In this document: piece by piece, positions 46,655 to 55,869 of the stretch
Numbering within the stretch: position 1 is the stretch's first letter
How the letters are laid out: every line of letters starts with the position of its first letter
NCBI GenBank assembly: GCA_040191315.1
Contig: JAWJLM010000001.1
Coordinates: 62,001-126,000 of the forward strand
Direction of reading: 5' to 3'
Length of the DNA: 64,000 nucleotides
DNA from: Bacillaceae bacterium S4-13-56
Lineage (GTDB): Bacteria; Bacillota; Bacilli; Bacillales; JAWJLM01
Notes under the pieces: generated by a model
Seen by the model: the letters and a program-made list of their open reading frames with translations, nothing else
Told to the model about the DNA's origin: nothing
Databases searched by the model: none
Translations under genes and position numbers: made by a program

Positions 46655-48244
46655 ATGAACGAGAAACTACAGCTATATATACAAAAAGTGACGAATTTTT
46701 GGACGGAACGGTCATCAGCACAAAAAAGCATGATGATTGGTGGGGTGGTATTAGCAGTATTACTCATTTCTGTTCTCAGCTATTTTTCCTCCCATCCCAA
46801 AATGGTTCCATTATATAGTAACCTAACCATCCAAGAGGTAGGACAAGTGAAACAAGAGCTTGAAGCTAGGGCAATCCAACATGATGTCGGACCAGGAGGA
46901 ACAACTATTTTAGTTCCAGAAGATAGTGTGGATTCCTTGTTGGTAGATTTAGCTGCTGTCGGCCTTCCTAATACAGGCCATATAGATTATTCCTATTTTA
47001 GTCAAGACTCATCGTGGGGGACAACAGATAGTGAGTTTGAGATGGTTCGCTTGGACGCCACGCAAACAGAGTTAGCTAATCTGATTACGCAAATTGATGG
47101 GATTTCAAAAGCTAAAGTGATGATAAACCAGCCGGCTAATCCTGTTTTTATAAGCGATGTAGAAATGGAATCATCTGCATCTATTGTTATACATACAGAT
47201 CCGGGTTTTCGATTCGATCCAAATCAAATCCAAGGTCTTTATCGGTTAGTTTCTAAGTCAGTACCGAATCTTCCAACTGAAAACATTGTGATCATGAATC
47301 AAAATTTTGAGTACTTTGATTTAGAAGAAGAGTACACAAGTGGAAATACCTATGCTACACAACAACAAATAAAGAAAGATGTTGAAAAGGACATCCAACG
47401 AAGAGTACAGCAGATGCTTTCCACAATGATTGGGCAAGAAAAAGTAATGGTTTCGGTAACCGCTGATATTGATTTCACTCAAGAAAATCGCGTAGAAAAT
47501 ATCGTTGAACCAGTTAACCTAGCGACTATGGAAGGGCTACCTGTAAGTGTAGAAAGAATAAGAGAAACATACTCTGGTAATCCACCAGTTGGCGGAGTAG
47601 CAGGAACTGGGGATGAAGATGTTCCAAACTACAACACAGAAGTGGAAGGAGATAATGGCTCCTACGAATTAGTAAAGGAAACCATTAATAACGAGTTTAC
47701 AAGAATTACGAAAAACATTCAGGAAAGCCCTTATAAAGTAAGGGACTTGGGGATACAAGTCGCTGTAGACCACGCTAAAATGCAACAAAATGGTGAAGAA
47801 ATTCAATACCTTTCTGAAGAGGAGCAGGAAACCGTTAGAAGTGATATCACTTCTATTTTGAGTTCCATTGTTAGTACATCCGTTTCGAAGGATTATGGGG
47901 AAGTGATACCTGACAATAAGATATCTATTGTATTCCAAGAGTTCAATGGAAGGACACCTGTTGCACAAACACCTCCAGCCTTCACGATTCCTTATTGGAT
48001 TTATGTTGTTGGTGGGGGAGTATTACTGTTAATTGTTATTTTAATTGGGTTATTGTTGCGGAGAAGAAAAAACAAGGAAGAAGAGATTGAAGAGTTCAAA
48101 CAAGAAGAGATGATCTCTATCCCGGAAATTGATCAAGAAAAAGAAACAGATTCAACAGCCAGAAGAAAGCAGCTTGAACGATTAGCAAAAGAAAAGCCAG
48201 AAGATTTCGCGAAACTTTTAAGATCATGGATTGCAGAGGATTAA
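46655..48244 (+). CDS. fliF: Flagellar MS-ring protein FliF
   Basis: Forms the membrane-embedded MS ring on which the basal body is built. The 529 aa have a transmembrane helix near residues 27-45 (MMIGGVVLAVLLISVLSYF), YscJ-like ring-building domains (GLPNTGHIDYSYFSQDSSWG, about 103-122), a second transmembrane helix near 447-465, and a cytoplasmic tail (RRKQLERLAKEKPEDFAKLL, then RSWIAED) that binds FliG. ATG 46655 follows TTGGGGGAAA. Confidence 0.97.
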   Translation: MNEKLQLYIQKVTNFWTERSSAQKSMMIGGVVLAVLLISVLSYFSSHPKMVPLYSNLTIQEVGQVKQELEARAIQHDVGPGGTTILVPEDSVDSLLVDLAAVGLPNTGHIDYSYFSQDSSWGTTDSEFEMVRLDATQTELANLITQIDGISKAKVMINQPANPVFISDVEMESSASIVIHTDPGFRFDPNQIQGLYRLVSKSVPNLPTENIVIMNQNFEYFDLEEEYTSGNTYATQQQIKKDVEKDIQRRVQQMLSTMIGQEKVMVSVTADIDFTQENRVENIVEPVNLATMEGLPVSVERIRETYSGNPPVGGVAGTGDEDVPNYNTEVEGDNGSYELVKETINNEFTRITKNIQESPYKVRDLGIQVAVDHAKMQQNGEEIQYLSEEEQETVRSDITSILSSIVSTSVSKDYGEVIPDNKISIVFQEFNGRTPVAQTPPAFTIPYWIYVVGGGVLLLIVILIGLLLRRRKNKEEEIEEFKQEEMISIPEIDQEKETDSTARRKQLERLAKEKPEDFAKLLRSWIAED

Positions 48245-48256
48245 GGAGGAAGGATT

Positions 48257-49270
48257 ATGCCGAAACATAAAGGAGAATTGACAGGACGACAAAAAGCGGC
48301 ACTTCTTCTCATTTCCCTAGGACCTGACGCATCAGCCCAGGTATATAAACACTTAACAGAAGAAGAGATTGAACAACTTACATTAGAAATTTCTTCAGTA
48401 AAAAAAGTGAACTCTTCTCAAAAAGAGGAGATATTAGAACAGTTTCATGAGATCGCCCTTGCTCAAGATTATATTGCTCAAGGTGGAATCGCGTATGCAA
48501 AGACTGTTCTCGAAAAGGCTCTAGGATCGGAAAAAGCAAGTATGATAATCAATCGATTAACATCTTCCTTACAAGTTAAACCTTTTGATTTTGCAAGGAA
48601 AGCGGATGCGGCGCAGATTTTGAATTTTATACAGAACGAACATCCACAAACTATAGCGCTTGTCCTCTCCTATTTGGATTCGGTACAAGCTGCACAAATA
48701 CTTTCCGAATTGCCCCAAGAAATGCAAGCCGATATAGCTAAAAGAATCGCATTAATGGATAGTACATCACCGGAGATTATCAATGAAGTTGAACAAATTC
48801 TAGAACGGAAGCTATCAGCTACAGTAACTCAGGATTATACACAAACTGGTGGAATTGAAGCAGTTGTAGATGTGTTAAATAGTGTTGATCGATCAACGGA
48901 AAGAACAATACTTGATGCATTAGAAATACAAGATCCGGAGCTTGCAGAGGAAATTAAAAAGAGAATGTTTGTTTTTGAAGATATTGTGACATTAGATAAT
49001 CGAGCTATACAAAGAGTAATTAGAGATGTTGAAAATGAAGATCTAATGCTCTCGCTTAAAGTTGCAAGTGAAGAGGTTAAGGATATTGTTTTTAAAAACA
49101 TGTCAAAACGTATGTCTGAGACCTTTCAGGATGAAATGGAGTTTATGGGTCCTGTTCGCTTAAGGGATGTAGAAGAGGCACAAACTCGAATTGTAGCTGT
49201 AATTCGTCGTTTAGAAGAAGTGGGGGAAATTGTAATTGCACGTGGTGGAGGTGATGATATCATTGTCTAA
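48257..49270 (+). CDS. fliG: Flagellar motor switch protein FliG
   Basis: C-ring protein that contacts the stator and FliM. The 337 aa begin with GRQKAALLLISLGPDASAQV. The middle domain carries FIQNEHPQTIALVLSYL with the EHPQ motif. The C-terminal domain contains the charged torque helix (DAVR-like region RLRDVEEAQTRIVAVIRRLE). AAGGAGGAAGG precedes the ATG. The 3' end overlaps fliH by 17 bp. Confidence 0.97.
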   Translation: MPKHKGELTGRQKAALLLISLGPDASAQVYKHLTEEEIEQLTLEISSVKKVNSSQKEEILEQFHEIALAQDYIAQGGIAYAKTVLEKALGSEKASMIINRLTSSLQVKPFDFARKADAAQILNFIQNEHPQTIALVLSYLDSVQAAQILSELPQEMQADIAKRIALMDSTSPEIINEVEQILERKLSATVTQDYTQTGGIEAVVDVLNSVDRSTERTILDALEIQDPELAEEIKKRMFVFEDIVTLDNRAIQRVIRDVENEDLMLSLKVASEEVKDIVFKNMSKRMSETFQDEMEFMGPVRLRDVEEAQTRIVAVIRRLEEVGEIVIARGGGDDIIV

Positions 49271-50006
49271 TCTTTCCTCTACCAGGGTAATTGGACTAAA
49301 GTCGATCGAAATTCGTCAGGAAGGTTTGCACCACGACGAGGAGACTATTGAGAATTCTAAAGAAAAAATGATGTACAAATTTCAACAGGCTGAACAACAG
49401 CTTCAAAATGCTCAAAATCAAGCGGAAGCTCTGATCGAGAAAAGTAAGCTTCAAATAGAGGAAGAAAGAAAGCAGTGGGAAGTAGAAAAGGAAGAACAAA
49501 GGAAAAAGGCGATTGAGGACGGCTTCCAAGAAGGCTACCAGCATGGACAAAAGAAGGCATATGAGGATTACAAAAGTTCCCTTCAATTTGCTCAAGATAC
49601 GATTGATGAAGCCAGAGTTGAGTATCTGAACATTATTAATCAATCAGAAGAGACTATTCTCGCGCTAGGTATAAAAATCGCAAGTAAAATTACACGATTA
49701 TTATATGAGGATAAACCGGAGACATTCACTGAGCTTATCAAGCATGCTATCCGTGAAATAGAGGACCAACCTCAGATCAAAATATTTGTTCATCCGAAAT
49801 ATTATTCTTTTGTAATCGAACAAAAAGATGAACTGTTAGCAATTGTAAATCCGAAAGCGGAGTTACTGATATATCCCCATGATGAGCTGAACTCCGAAGG
49901 TTGTTATATAGAATCACCTATCGGAAGAATAGATGCAAGTATAGATACGCAGCTCCTTCATATCAGAGAAAAACTGTTCGAGCTCATAGAGGAGGAAAAG
50001 GGGTGA
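49254..50006 (+). CDS. fliH: Flagellar assembly protein FliH
   Basis: Negative regulator and stator of the export ATPase FliI. The 250 aa have a long Glu/Gln/Lys-rich coiled coil (about residues 25-100), an EGYQHGQKKAYEDY stretch with spaced small residues, and a C-terminal globular part (about 140-250). ATG 49254 follows GGTGGAGGTG and lies inside the fliG end. The stop overlaps the fliI GTG (GTGA). Confidence 0.93.
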   Translation: MISLSNLSSTRVIGLKSIEIRQEGLHHDEETIENSKEKMMYKFQQAEQQLQNAQNQAEALIEKSKLQIEEERKQWEVEKEEQRKKAIEDGFQEGYQHGQKKAYEDYKSSLQFAQDTIDEARVEYLNIINQSEETILALGIKIASKITRLLYEDKPETFTELIKHAIREIEDQPQIKIFVHPKYYSFVIEQKDELLAIVNPKAELLIYPHDELNSEGCYIESPIGRIDASIDTQLLHIREKLFELIEEEKG

Positions 50007-51319
50007 AAGTTGATTTCTTACTAGATGAAATTGAAAGAATGGATTCGTATAAGAGGTACGGAAAAATTCACCGAGTAGTAGGATTGACGATTGAGTCAAA
50101 GGGTCCAGAAGCGAGTGTAGGAGATCTTTGCTATATCCATCCTCCAAAGAAAAAAGGGCAAAAAATTCCTGCTGAAGTGGTGGGATTCCATGATGAAAAT
50201 GTACTCTTAATGCCATTTCATTCTACACAAAACGTAGCTCCGGGATGCTTGGTAGAAGCAACTTCCAAGACTTTGGAGGTGAAAGTGGGAAGAGGTCTTA
50301 TTGGTAAGGTGATCGATGCATTTGGCAAACCATTAGATGGTAAAGATCTTCCGAAAGGATTGCGCTCAGTTCCGACAGAACAGCAGCCGCCAAATCCACT
50401 GACAAGAGCTCCTATTTCTGAACCGTTACAAGTTGGTGTTCGTTCCATTGATGCTCTACTGTCAGTTGGTAAGGGGCAAAGAGTGGGGATTTTTGCCGGA
50501 AGTGGGGTTGGAAAAAGTACTTTACTAGGTATGATAGCTAGAAATAGTAATGCTGATCTAAATGTTATAGCGCTATTAGGAGAAAGAGGACGAGAGGTTC
50601 GAGAATTTATTGAAAAGGATTTGGGCCCAGAAGGGTTGAAAAAATCCATTCTTATCGTCGCTACTTCAGATCAACCGGCCTTAATGAGGATAAAAGGAGC
50701 TTATACAGCAACTGCTATTTGTGAATATTTCCGTGACCAGGGACTTCACGTTAATCTCATGATGGATTCAGTTACTCGAATTGCGATGGCCCAGCGTGAA
50801 ATCGGGTTAGCGATAGGGGAACCTCCTACAACCAAAGGATATACACCTTCTGTTTTTGCGATTTTACCTAAGTTGTTGGAAAGGACAGGTCCAAATCATA
50901 TTGGTGCAATAACAGCCTTTTATACCGTATTGGTTGATGGTGATGATATGAATGAGCCGATTGCAGATTCAGTTCGAGGAATACTTGATGGACATTTCGT
51001 ACTGGATCGAAAATTAGCTGAACAAGGACAGTTCCCAGCAATAAATGTTCTTAACTCTATTAGCAGGGTAATGAATCAGGTCGTTGTTCCTGAACATCTT
51101 TCCTCTGCTGAAAAATTAAGATCGCTTTTAGCAACCTACAAAGAAAATGAAGAGCTTATTCAGATTGGAGCCTACAAAAAAGGTTCATCACGAGAAATAG
51201 ATGAGGCTATTCAATATTATCCCAAGATCATTTCATTTTTAAAGCAAGACGTTCATGAACAAGTAACAAGAGATTCATCCATAAATCAACTGGTAGCATT
51301 GGTTGGAGGTAATAGGTAA
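50003..51319 (+). CDS. fliI: Flagellum-specific ATPase FliI
   Basis: ATPase that energises flagellar protein export; F1-beta-like fold. The 438 aa match B. subtilis FliI. Walker A is GIFAGSGVGKSTLLGMIA, and the catalytic region is GERGREVREFIEKDLG. MMDSVTRIAMAQREIGLAIG and GEPPTTKGYTPSVFAILP are typical. The GTG at 50003 lies 7 bp after GGAGG; longer in-frame starts inside fliH have no ribosome site. Confidence 0.97.
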   Translation: MKVDFLLDEIERMDSYKRYGKIHRVVGLTIESKGPEASVGDLCYIHPPKKKGQKIPAEVVGFHDENVLLMPFHSTQNVAPGCLVEATSKTLEVKVGRGLIGKVIDAFGKPLDGKDLPKGLRSVPTEQQPPNPLTRAPISEPLQVGVRSIDALLSVGKGQRVGIFAGSGVGKSTLLGMIARNSNADLNVIALLGERGREVREFIEKDLGPEGLKKSILIVATSDQPALMRIKGAYTATAICEYFRDQGLHVNLMMDSVTRIAMAQREIGLAIGEPPTTKGYTPSVFAILPKLLERTGPNHIGAITAFYTVLVDGDDMNEPIADSVRGILDGHFVLDRKLAEQGQFPAINVLNSISRVMNQVVVPEHLSSAEKLRSLLATYKENEELIQIGAYKKGSSREIDEAIQYYPKIISFLKQDVHEQVTRDSSINQLVALVGGNR

Positions 51320-51762
51320 TGGGGAATATTCAATCTCTATCAAAGATTTTGAACATCAAAGACCTTGAAAAACTATCTCTTCAAAAGGAATACAAACAAA
51401 TCGTAGAGCGCTTTGAAGATGTGGGTACAAAACTTTATCATGTGTTGAAAAAAAAAGAGGAAGCTGAAAAAACGGTAGAGGTAGGGTTGAAAAATAAAAT
51501 GGAGGCTCATTCCCTATTTAGCTACTATCAATACATCGACAAACTTGCACATGAAGAAAGTGATCTTCAAAACGAGCTTCAAAACATACGTATGGAAATG
51601 GATCTTAAACAGCAAAAACTTACAGATGCTCATGTTGAAGTTAAAAAATTCGAGACATTGATCGATAGACAAAAGCAATACATAAAAAAGGAAGAAAATA
51701 GAATGGAAGCTTTATTCATGGATGAGTTATCCATGCTTCAATTTGTAGCAAAGCGAAATTAG
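51319..51762 (+). CDS. fliJ: Flagellar export chaperone FliJ
   Basis: A 147-residue, almost wholly coiled-coil protein, the central stalk of the FliI ATPase. Heptad-like Leu, Glu and Lys patterns run through residues 10-140. Identification rests on size, coiled coil and position between fliI and ylxF. It shares one base with the fliI stop (TAATG). Confidence 0.9.
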   Translation: MGNIQSLSKILNIKDLEKLSLQKEYKQIVERFEDVGTKLYHVLKKKEEAEKTVEVGLKNKMEAHSLFSYYQYIDKLAHEESDLQNELQNIRMEMDLKQQKLTDAHVEVKKFETLIDRQKQYIKKEENRMEALFMDELSMLQFVAKRN

Positions 51763-51770
51763 GTGATGAA

Positions 51771-52340
51771 ATGGCGAAGGATGAAAAGAATTCTGAAAAA
51801 ACAGGGAAAATCAAATGGATTTTTTTTATCGTTGTCATCCCTTTCCTATTTGCCGTTGCTGTTACCTTACTTATTTTGACTGTAGCTGGAATCAATCTTT
51901 TTGATATAGCAGAAAAGTACGGGAAAGAAATTCCAGTTGTTAGAGAGTGGGTTAGCCAAGAAGAAAGTGCAGAAGAACAGTTAGATAGGTATAAGAAAAT
52001 GGTTAGTGATTATGAACAGGAGATAACTTCTTTAAACCAAACCATTGAGGAAAAAGAAAGGTCAATTTCTAAATTAGAAAATCAACTGCAAGAGTTAAAT
52101 CTTGTCTTAGATCAAACTAAAGAAAAGTCTATAAACATTGAAGAAGCAATGACTAACATTTCACAATCATTTGTAGAGATGGATCCTATTAATGCAGCTA
52201 ATATTCTTGAAAAGTTAGAAGAACAAACAGCTTTGAAGTTACTGGAAAAACTGCCGAATGACACTAGAGGGAATATTCTCGCCAAGATGGACCCAGAAGT
52301 AGCTGCAAGACTAACAGAGTTGCTTTTGCAAAATCTATAA
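51771..52340 (+). CDS. ylxF: YlxF, MotE-like membrane protein
   Basis: A 189-residue protein with one N-terminal transmembrane segment (about 14-38), a coiled coil (about 65-120) and a C-terminal MgtE-N-like domain (MDPINAANILEKLEEQTALK, then KMDPEVAARLTELLLQ). The family is called MotE-like in other bacteria; in Bacillus the role in the flagellum is not established. Located between fliJ and fliK as in B. subtilis. Confidence 0.88.
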   Translation: MAKDEKNSEKTGKIKWIFFIVVIPFLFAVAVTLLILTVAGINLFDIAEKYGKEIPVVREWVSQEESAEEQLDRYKKMVSDYEQEITSLNQTIEEKERSISKLENQLQELNLVLDQTKEKSINIEEAMTNISQSFVEMDPINAANILEKLEEQTALKLLEKLPNDTRGNILAKMDPEVAARLTELLLQNL

Positions 52341-52370
52341 AAAGTTAGCCACTTGAAAGGAGGTGAAACA

Positions 52371-53771
52371 GTGAACACGATCATACAGTCAATGCCAACT
52401 TCTAGCATCAATTCGTTGTTTATGGGCAATAAAATACCAGAAGGAAACACATCACCCTTTAGTCTCCTTTTTAGTTCCGAAACGTCAAAGGATTTAGAAA
52501 TCGATACGTTGGCTATGAACAATCTTACTCCAATTATTGAAGATCTTTTAAGAAGTATTTCTAAACTACTAAATAGCCTACAAGAAGGAGAAAAACCGGC
52601 TCCTAATCAAGAGGAAAAGGAGTTAGAGTCGATTAGTCAGCTTATAGAAGATTTGAGCTCTCAAAATCAGCTTTTTGAAGGAATAAAGCGAAGTCTGACA
52701 GAGGAGTTTGCAACTTTTTCTTCAGAAGAAAAGATGGAACTTTTGACATTCATAAAAAAACATGTCATTGAAATGGATGAAACTGCAACAACGTCTAATT
52801 ACATCCAGAGTTTTTTTATTGATACAGCTCAAGTCATGATGACACCTAACTTTTCAGATTTAGATGTGGAGAAAATAACCAGTATTACTCAAAGTCTATA
52901 CACCTACTCTGAGATGATCAGTAAAGAGGTTAATAGATTTTTAGCTCATTCAGGGGATTCGACTGAACAGTTAAAGGCGGCAGCACTAATTTTACAACAA
53001 CTGAGGGAACTAACTAGTTTTCTAAAACAACAAAGTATCCAAGTGAATGATTCGAGTCAGTTATTCAAACGGATTTTTAGTGGAGGGAAACTTGAATCGA
53101 ATCAACAGGAAATGATTCAAATACTGGTTCAAAACTATTTACGAAGGACATCTACAACTCCTAAAGGCAACTATGTACAGAATGCAACAGTCACTACACA
53201 AGACATTTCCAAATGGATAACACAGGCTATGGAACGACAAGGGATGACATTAAAAACTACGAATCAAACCCTTTATGTTCCTGAGGGTAACAGTATGCCA
53301 ATGTCTAAGATTGAACAATACATTATACGTCTCCCAGTAAACCAACAGCAACAAAGACAATTTTTACAAGAATTCCAAAAAGTAGTTCAAAAAAGCCAAT
53401 TCCTTCAACAAGGAGGAGTTCAACAGCTTTCCATTCGTCTACAGCCCGAGAATCTAGGAAACATGTTGATGAGATTTGTAGAAGTTGATGGGGAAATGGT
53501 TGTTAAAATTACAGTAACAAGCTTAGCAGCAAAAGAATTATTGGAAGGTAATTTGCACCAGCTTAAACACATGTTTTCTCCTCACCAGGTAGTTGTAGAA
53601 AAACAAGAAACTCTACAACAGCAAAGCTTTCTTAGTCAAAAGCAGCAGGAACAATTAAATAAAGAACAGCAATCAAGGCAAGAACAACAACAGCAACAAA
53701 GACAGGAAAACCCAAAGGAAGATCATGAGGAATCCGTATTTAAGGAATTTTTATTAAATATGAAGGTATAG
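52371..53771 (+). CDS. fliK: Flagellar hook-length control protein FliK
   Basis: Measures hook length and switches the FlhB export specificity. The 466 aa have a variable helical N-terminal part and a C-terminal Flg_hook domain with LSIRLQPENLGNMLMRFVEV and VVKITVTSLAAKELLEGNLH. The tail is glutamine-rich (residues about 425-455, including QQQQQRQ). GTG 52371 follows AAAGGAGGTGA. ylqG in this window resembles the same C-terminal domain. Confidence 0.93.
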   Translation: MNTIIQSMPTSSINSLFMGNKIPEGNTSPFSLLFSSETSKDLEIDTLAMNNLTPIIEDLLRSISKLLNSLQEGEKPAPNQEEKELESISQLIEDLSSQNQLFEGIKRSLTEEFATFSSEEKMELLTFIKKHVIEMDETATTSNYIQSFFIDTAQVMMTPNFSDLDVEKITSITQSLYTYSEMISKEVNRFLAHSGDSTEQLKAAALILQQLRELTSFLKQQSIQVNDSSQLFKRIFSGGKLESNQQEMIQILVQNYLRRTSTTPKGNYVQNATVTTQDISKWITQAMERQGMTLKTTNQTLYVPEGNSMPMSKIEQYIIRLPVNQQQQRQFLQEFQKVVQKSQFLQQGGVQQLSIRLQPENLGNMLMRFVEVDGEMVVKITVTSLAAKELLEGNLHQLKHMFSPHQVVVEKQETLQQQSFLSQKQQEQLNKEQQSRQEQQQQQRQENPKEDHEESVFKEFLLNMKV

Positions 53772-53780
53772 GTGAAGGAA

Positions 53781-54215
53781 ATGAAAATTGATTCATCCGT
53801 GTATTTAGATCAGCAACAGAAAACGAATGGTTCATCCGGTAGTACTCTTGGAAAAGATGATTTTCTAAAGCTATTAATGGCACAATTGCAAAATCAAGAC
53901 CCATTAAATCCAATGGAAGATAAAGAATTTATTTCTCAGATGACAACTTTTTCTTCCTTAGAACAAATGATGAGTATGCGCCAGGCTATAGAAAAAATGG
54001 CTGATAATCAACAAATTAACCCAATCGTACAATATAGTTCATTTATTGGAAAAGAGGTTGACTATCAAGATATTGATGAAAGTCAGGAAATAATAACCTC
54101 AAAGGTTACTTCAGTTTATAAAATTGGAAATGGTGTAGAGTTAGAATTAGAAAATGGGTCGAGAATAACCCCGGAACAGATAACACGAGTTGGAAAGGAT
54201 CAAATCAATGAATAG
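53781..54215 (+). CDS. flgD: Flagellar hook assembly scaffold FlgD
   Basis: Caps the growing hook. The 144 aa begin MKIDSSVYLDQQQKTNGSSG and carry the family block LGKDDFLKLLMAQLQNQDPL then NPMEDKEFISQMTTFSSLEQ. The protein is short, without the FlgD Ig-like domain of enterics, as is normal for Bacillus. The ATG at 53781 after AGGTGAAGGA is preferred to the GTG at 53772. Confidence 0.94.
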   Translation: MKIDSSVYLDQQQKTNGSSGSTLGKDDFLKLLMAQLQNQDPLNPMEDKEFISQMTTFSSLEQMMSMRQAIEKMADNQQINPIVQYSSFIGKEVDYQDIDESQEIITSKVTSVYKIGNGVELELENGSRITPEQITRVGKDQINE

Positions 54216-54229
54216 AGGTGGAATAGTAA

Positions 54230-54601
54230 ATGGATCATAGAATTCATCATTTGGCACCGCAACCTTTGCCATTAAAAAGAACTGTTCCCCAGCCGAATAC
54301 AGATTTTCATGGAGTATCCTTTAAAGATATACTCCAGCAAGAAAGTGATTTAAAGATTAGTAAACATGCTACTCAGCGTATGGAAGACAGAAATATCACG
54401 ATTGATTCTTCCGGTTGGGAAAAAATTAATCGATTAGTCAGTGAGGCAAGGTCTAAAGGTATCACTGATTCACTTGTGGTTACAAAAGATGCTGCGCTCA
54501 TTGTTAGTGCAAAAAATAAAACGGTTGTCACAGCTATGGACCGGAAAGAAGCTTCTTCACAAATTTTCACTAATATTAATGGAACGATTTTAGTAGATTA
54601 G
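54230..54601 (+). CDS. TIGR02530-type flagellar operon protein
   Basis: A 123-residue protein with DLKISKHATQRMEDRNITID (about residues 43-62) and LVVTKDAALIVSAKNKTVVT (about 83-102), which I recognise as the TIGR02530 flagellar-operon family of unknown function. It lies between flgD and flgE. B. subtilis has no gene here as far as I recall, while many other Firmicutes do. GAGGTGGAATAG upstream is the ribosome site. Confidence 0.85.
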   Translation: MDHRIHHLAPQPLPLKRTVPQPNTDFHGVSFKDILQQESDLKISKHATQRMEDRNITIDSSGWEKINRLVSEARSKGITDSLVVTKDAALIVSAKNKTVVTAMDRKEASSQIFTNINGTILVD

Positions 54602-54690
54602 GCTGGACCGTAATGGAGGCCTAATTGTCACTGTGGACCGATTGAAGCAGTGAAACAATCAAAAACAAAATAAGAGAGGATTGAAGTCTC

Positions 54691-55596
54691 ATGTTACGTT
54701 CAATGTATTCAGGTATTTCAGGTATGAAAGCTTTTCAAACTAAGTTAGATGTTGTGGGAAATAATATCGCTAATGTAAATACAAGTGGATATAAGAAGAG
54801 TGTCATCTCATTTAAAGATATGATGAGTCAAACAATGACAGGTTCTCAAGCTCCTGTGGCTAATGCAATGGGTAACCCAATAAGAGGAGGAATTAACCCC
54901 TCTCAGGTGGGATTAGGAACAACTGTTGGTTCTATTGATACGGTCCATACTCAAGGAAACCGACAAACTACAAATCGTCCACTAGACTTGGCTCTCGAGG
55001 GAGATGGAATGTTTGTCCTCGCAGAAGGGAATGGAACGGCCATCACAGGATCCAATATTGATGAAACAATTGCATCTATTTCTTTTACAAGAGCTGGAAA
55101 TTTTTATTTAGATAGCCAAGGATATATTGTCAATTCAAGTGGTAAATATTTAATGGGTGAAACAACATCAGTCTCTACCGCTGATTACATTCGCATTCAA
55201 ATTCCGGGAGACGCGAAGAGCTTTAGTGTAGGAAAAGATGGTAGTGTAAATTACGTAGATTCAACAGGCACCGCCCAGATAGCTGGTTATATCAAGCTAG
55301 CTAAGTTTTCCAATCCAGGAGGTTTGGAGAAAATTGGGGGGAGCGAATATCAATTAACTTCCAATGCGGGTTTAACAGATTCGACTGGAGCAGTTGTACA
55401 AGCAATTAGTACCCTTTATCCAGCAGGTCAAAACGGTGCAGCCCAAATTGTAGCTGGAGCATTGGAGATGTCGAACGTTGACCTTTCTGAAGAATTCACA
55501 GAAATGATTACTGCTCAGCGTGCATTCCAAGCAAATACTAGAATTATTACAACTTCAGATGAAATTCTTCAGGAACTTGTGAATCTAAAACGATAA
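54691..55596 (+). CDS. flgE: Flagellar hook protein FlgE
   Basis: Main subunit of the hook. The 301 aa begin MLRSMYSGISGMKAFQTKLD, then NNIANVNTSGYKKS, the N-terminal rod/hook signature, and end SNVDLSEEFTEMITAQRAFQ, then ANTRIITTSDEILQELVN. The middle region is variable. It is somewhat longer than B. subtilis FlgE (264 aa). Preceded by an 89-bp gap with two GTGGACCG/CTGGACCG copies; ribosome site GAGAGGATT. A hairpin follows. Confidence 0.95.
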   Translation: MLRSMYSGISGMKAFQTKLDVVGNNIANVNTSGYKKSVISFKDMMSQTMTGSQAPVANAMGNPIRGGINPSQVGLGTTVGSIDTVHTQGNRQTTNRPLDLALEGDGMFVLAEGNGTAITGSNIDETIASISFTRAGNFYLDSQGYIVNSSGKYLMGETTSVSTADYIRIQIPGDAKSFSVGKDGSVNYVDSTGTAQIAGYIKLAKFSNPGGLEKIGGSEYQLTSNAGLTDSTGAVVQAISTLYPAGQNGAAQIVAGALEMSNVDLSEEFTEMITAQRAFQANTRIITTSDEILQELVNLKR

Positions 55597-55600
55597 GTGA

Positions 55601-55638
55601 GGAGGATAGGAGCTGAAGTATAACTTTAGCTCCTCCTT
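55601..55638 (+). promoter_or_regulatory. Hairpin with anti-Shine-Dalgarno arm before swrD
   Basis: GGAGCT (55609-55614) pairs with AGCTCC (55628-55633). The stem extends through A-T and, after a two-base bulge, AGG/CCT. The 3' arm, AGCTCCTCCTT, is complementary to a Shine-Dalgarno site and ends 6 bases before the swrD ATG. There is no T run, so it does not look like a terminator. Confidence 0.6.
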
Positions 55639-55644
55639 GTACAT

Positions 55645-55869
55645 ATGATTCCTTTAAACAAATTAAATGGTGAAGAGTTTATTTTAAATGCCTTATTAAT
55701 TGAACAGATTCAGTCCTTACCAGATACAACAATCACATTGATATCAGGTAGGAAAATGGTCGTTCGAAACTCATTAGACGAAGTTATGGAAAAGATTAAA
55801 AAGTATCATCAGGAAATAGGCTTACTTGGAATTTCTGTAAAGGCTGGAGGGGAAGAGTATGAAAGGTAA
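55645..55869 (+). CDS. swrD: FlbD family protein SwrD (YlzI)
   Basis: A 74-residue FlbD-family protein with MIPLNKLNGEEFILNALLIE then IQSLPDTTITLISGRKMVV. In B. subtilis SwrD raises flagellar motor power and is needed for swarming. No ribosome site is visible directly upstream; instead an anti-Shine-Dalgarno hairpin lies there. Its end overlaps the fliL start by 11 bp. Confidence 0.92.
   Translation: MIPLNKLNGEEFILNALLIEQIQSLPDTTITLISGRKMVVRNSLDEVMEKIKKYHQEIGLLGISVKAGGEEYER

Noticed and set aside
50218-50649. 143-codon minus-strand frame within fliI
   Set aside because: Antisense shadow of the FliI ATPase core.
55601-55640. Hairpin after flgE as a terminator
   Set aside because: No T run follows, and the downstream genes overlap one another without a new promoter, so termination here would cut the operon.
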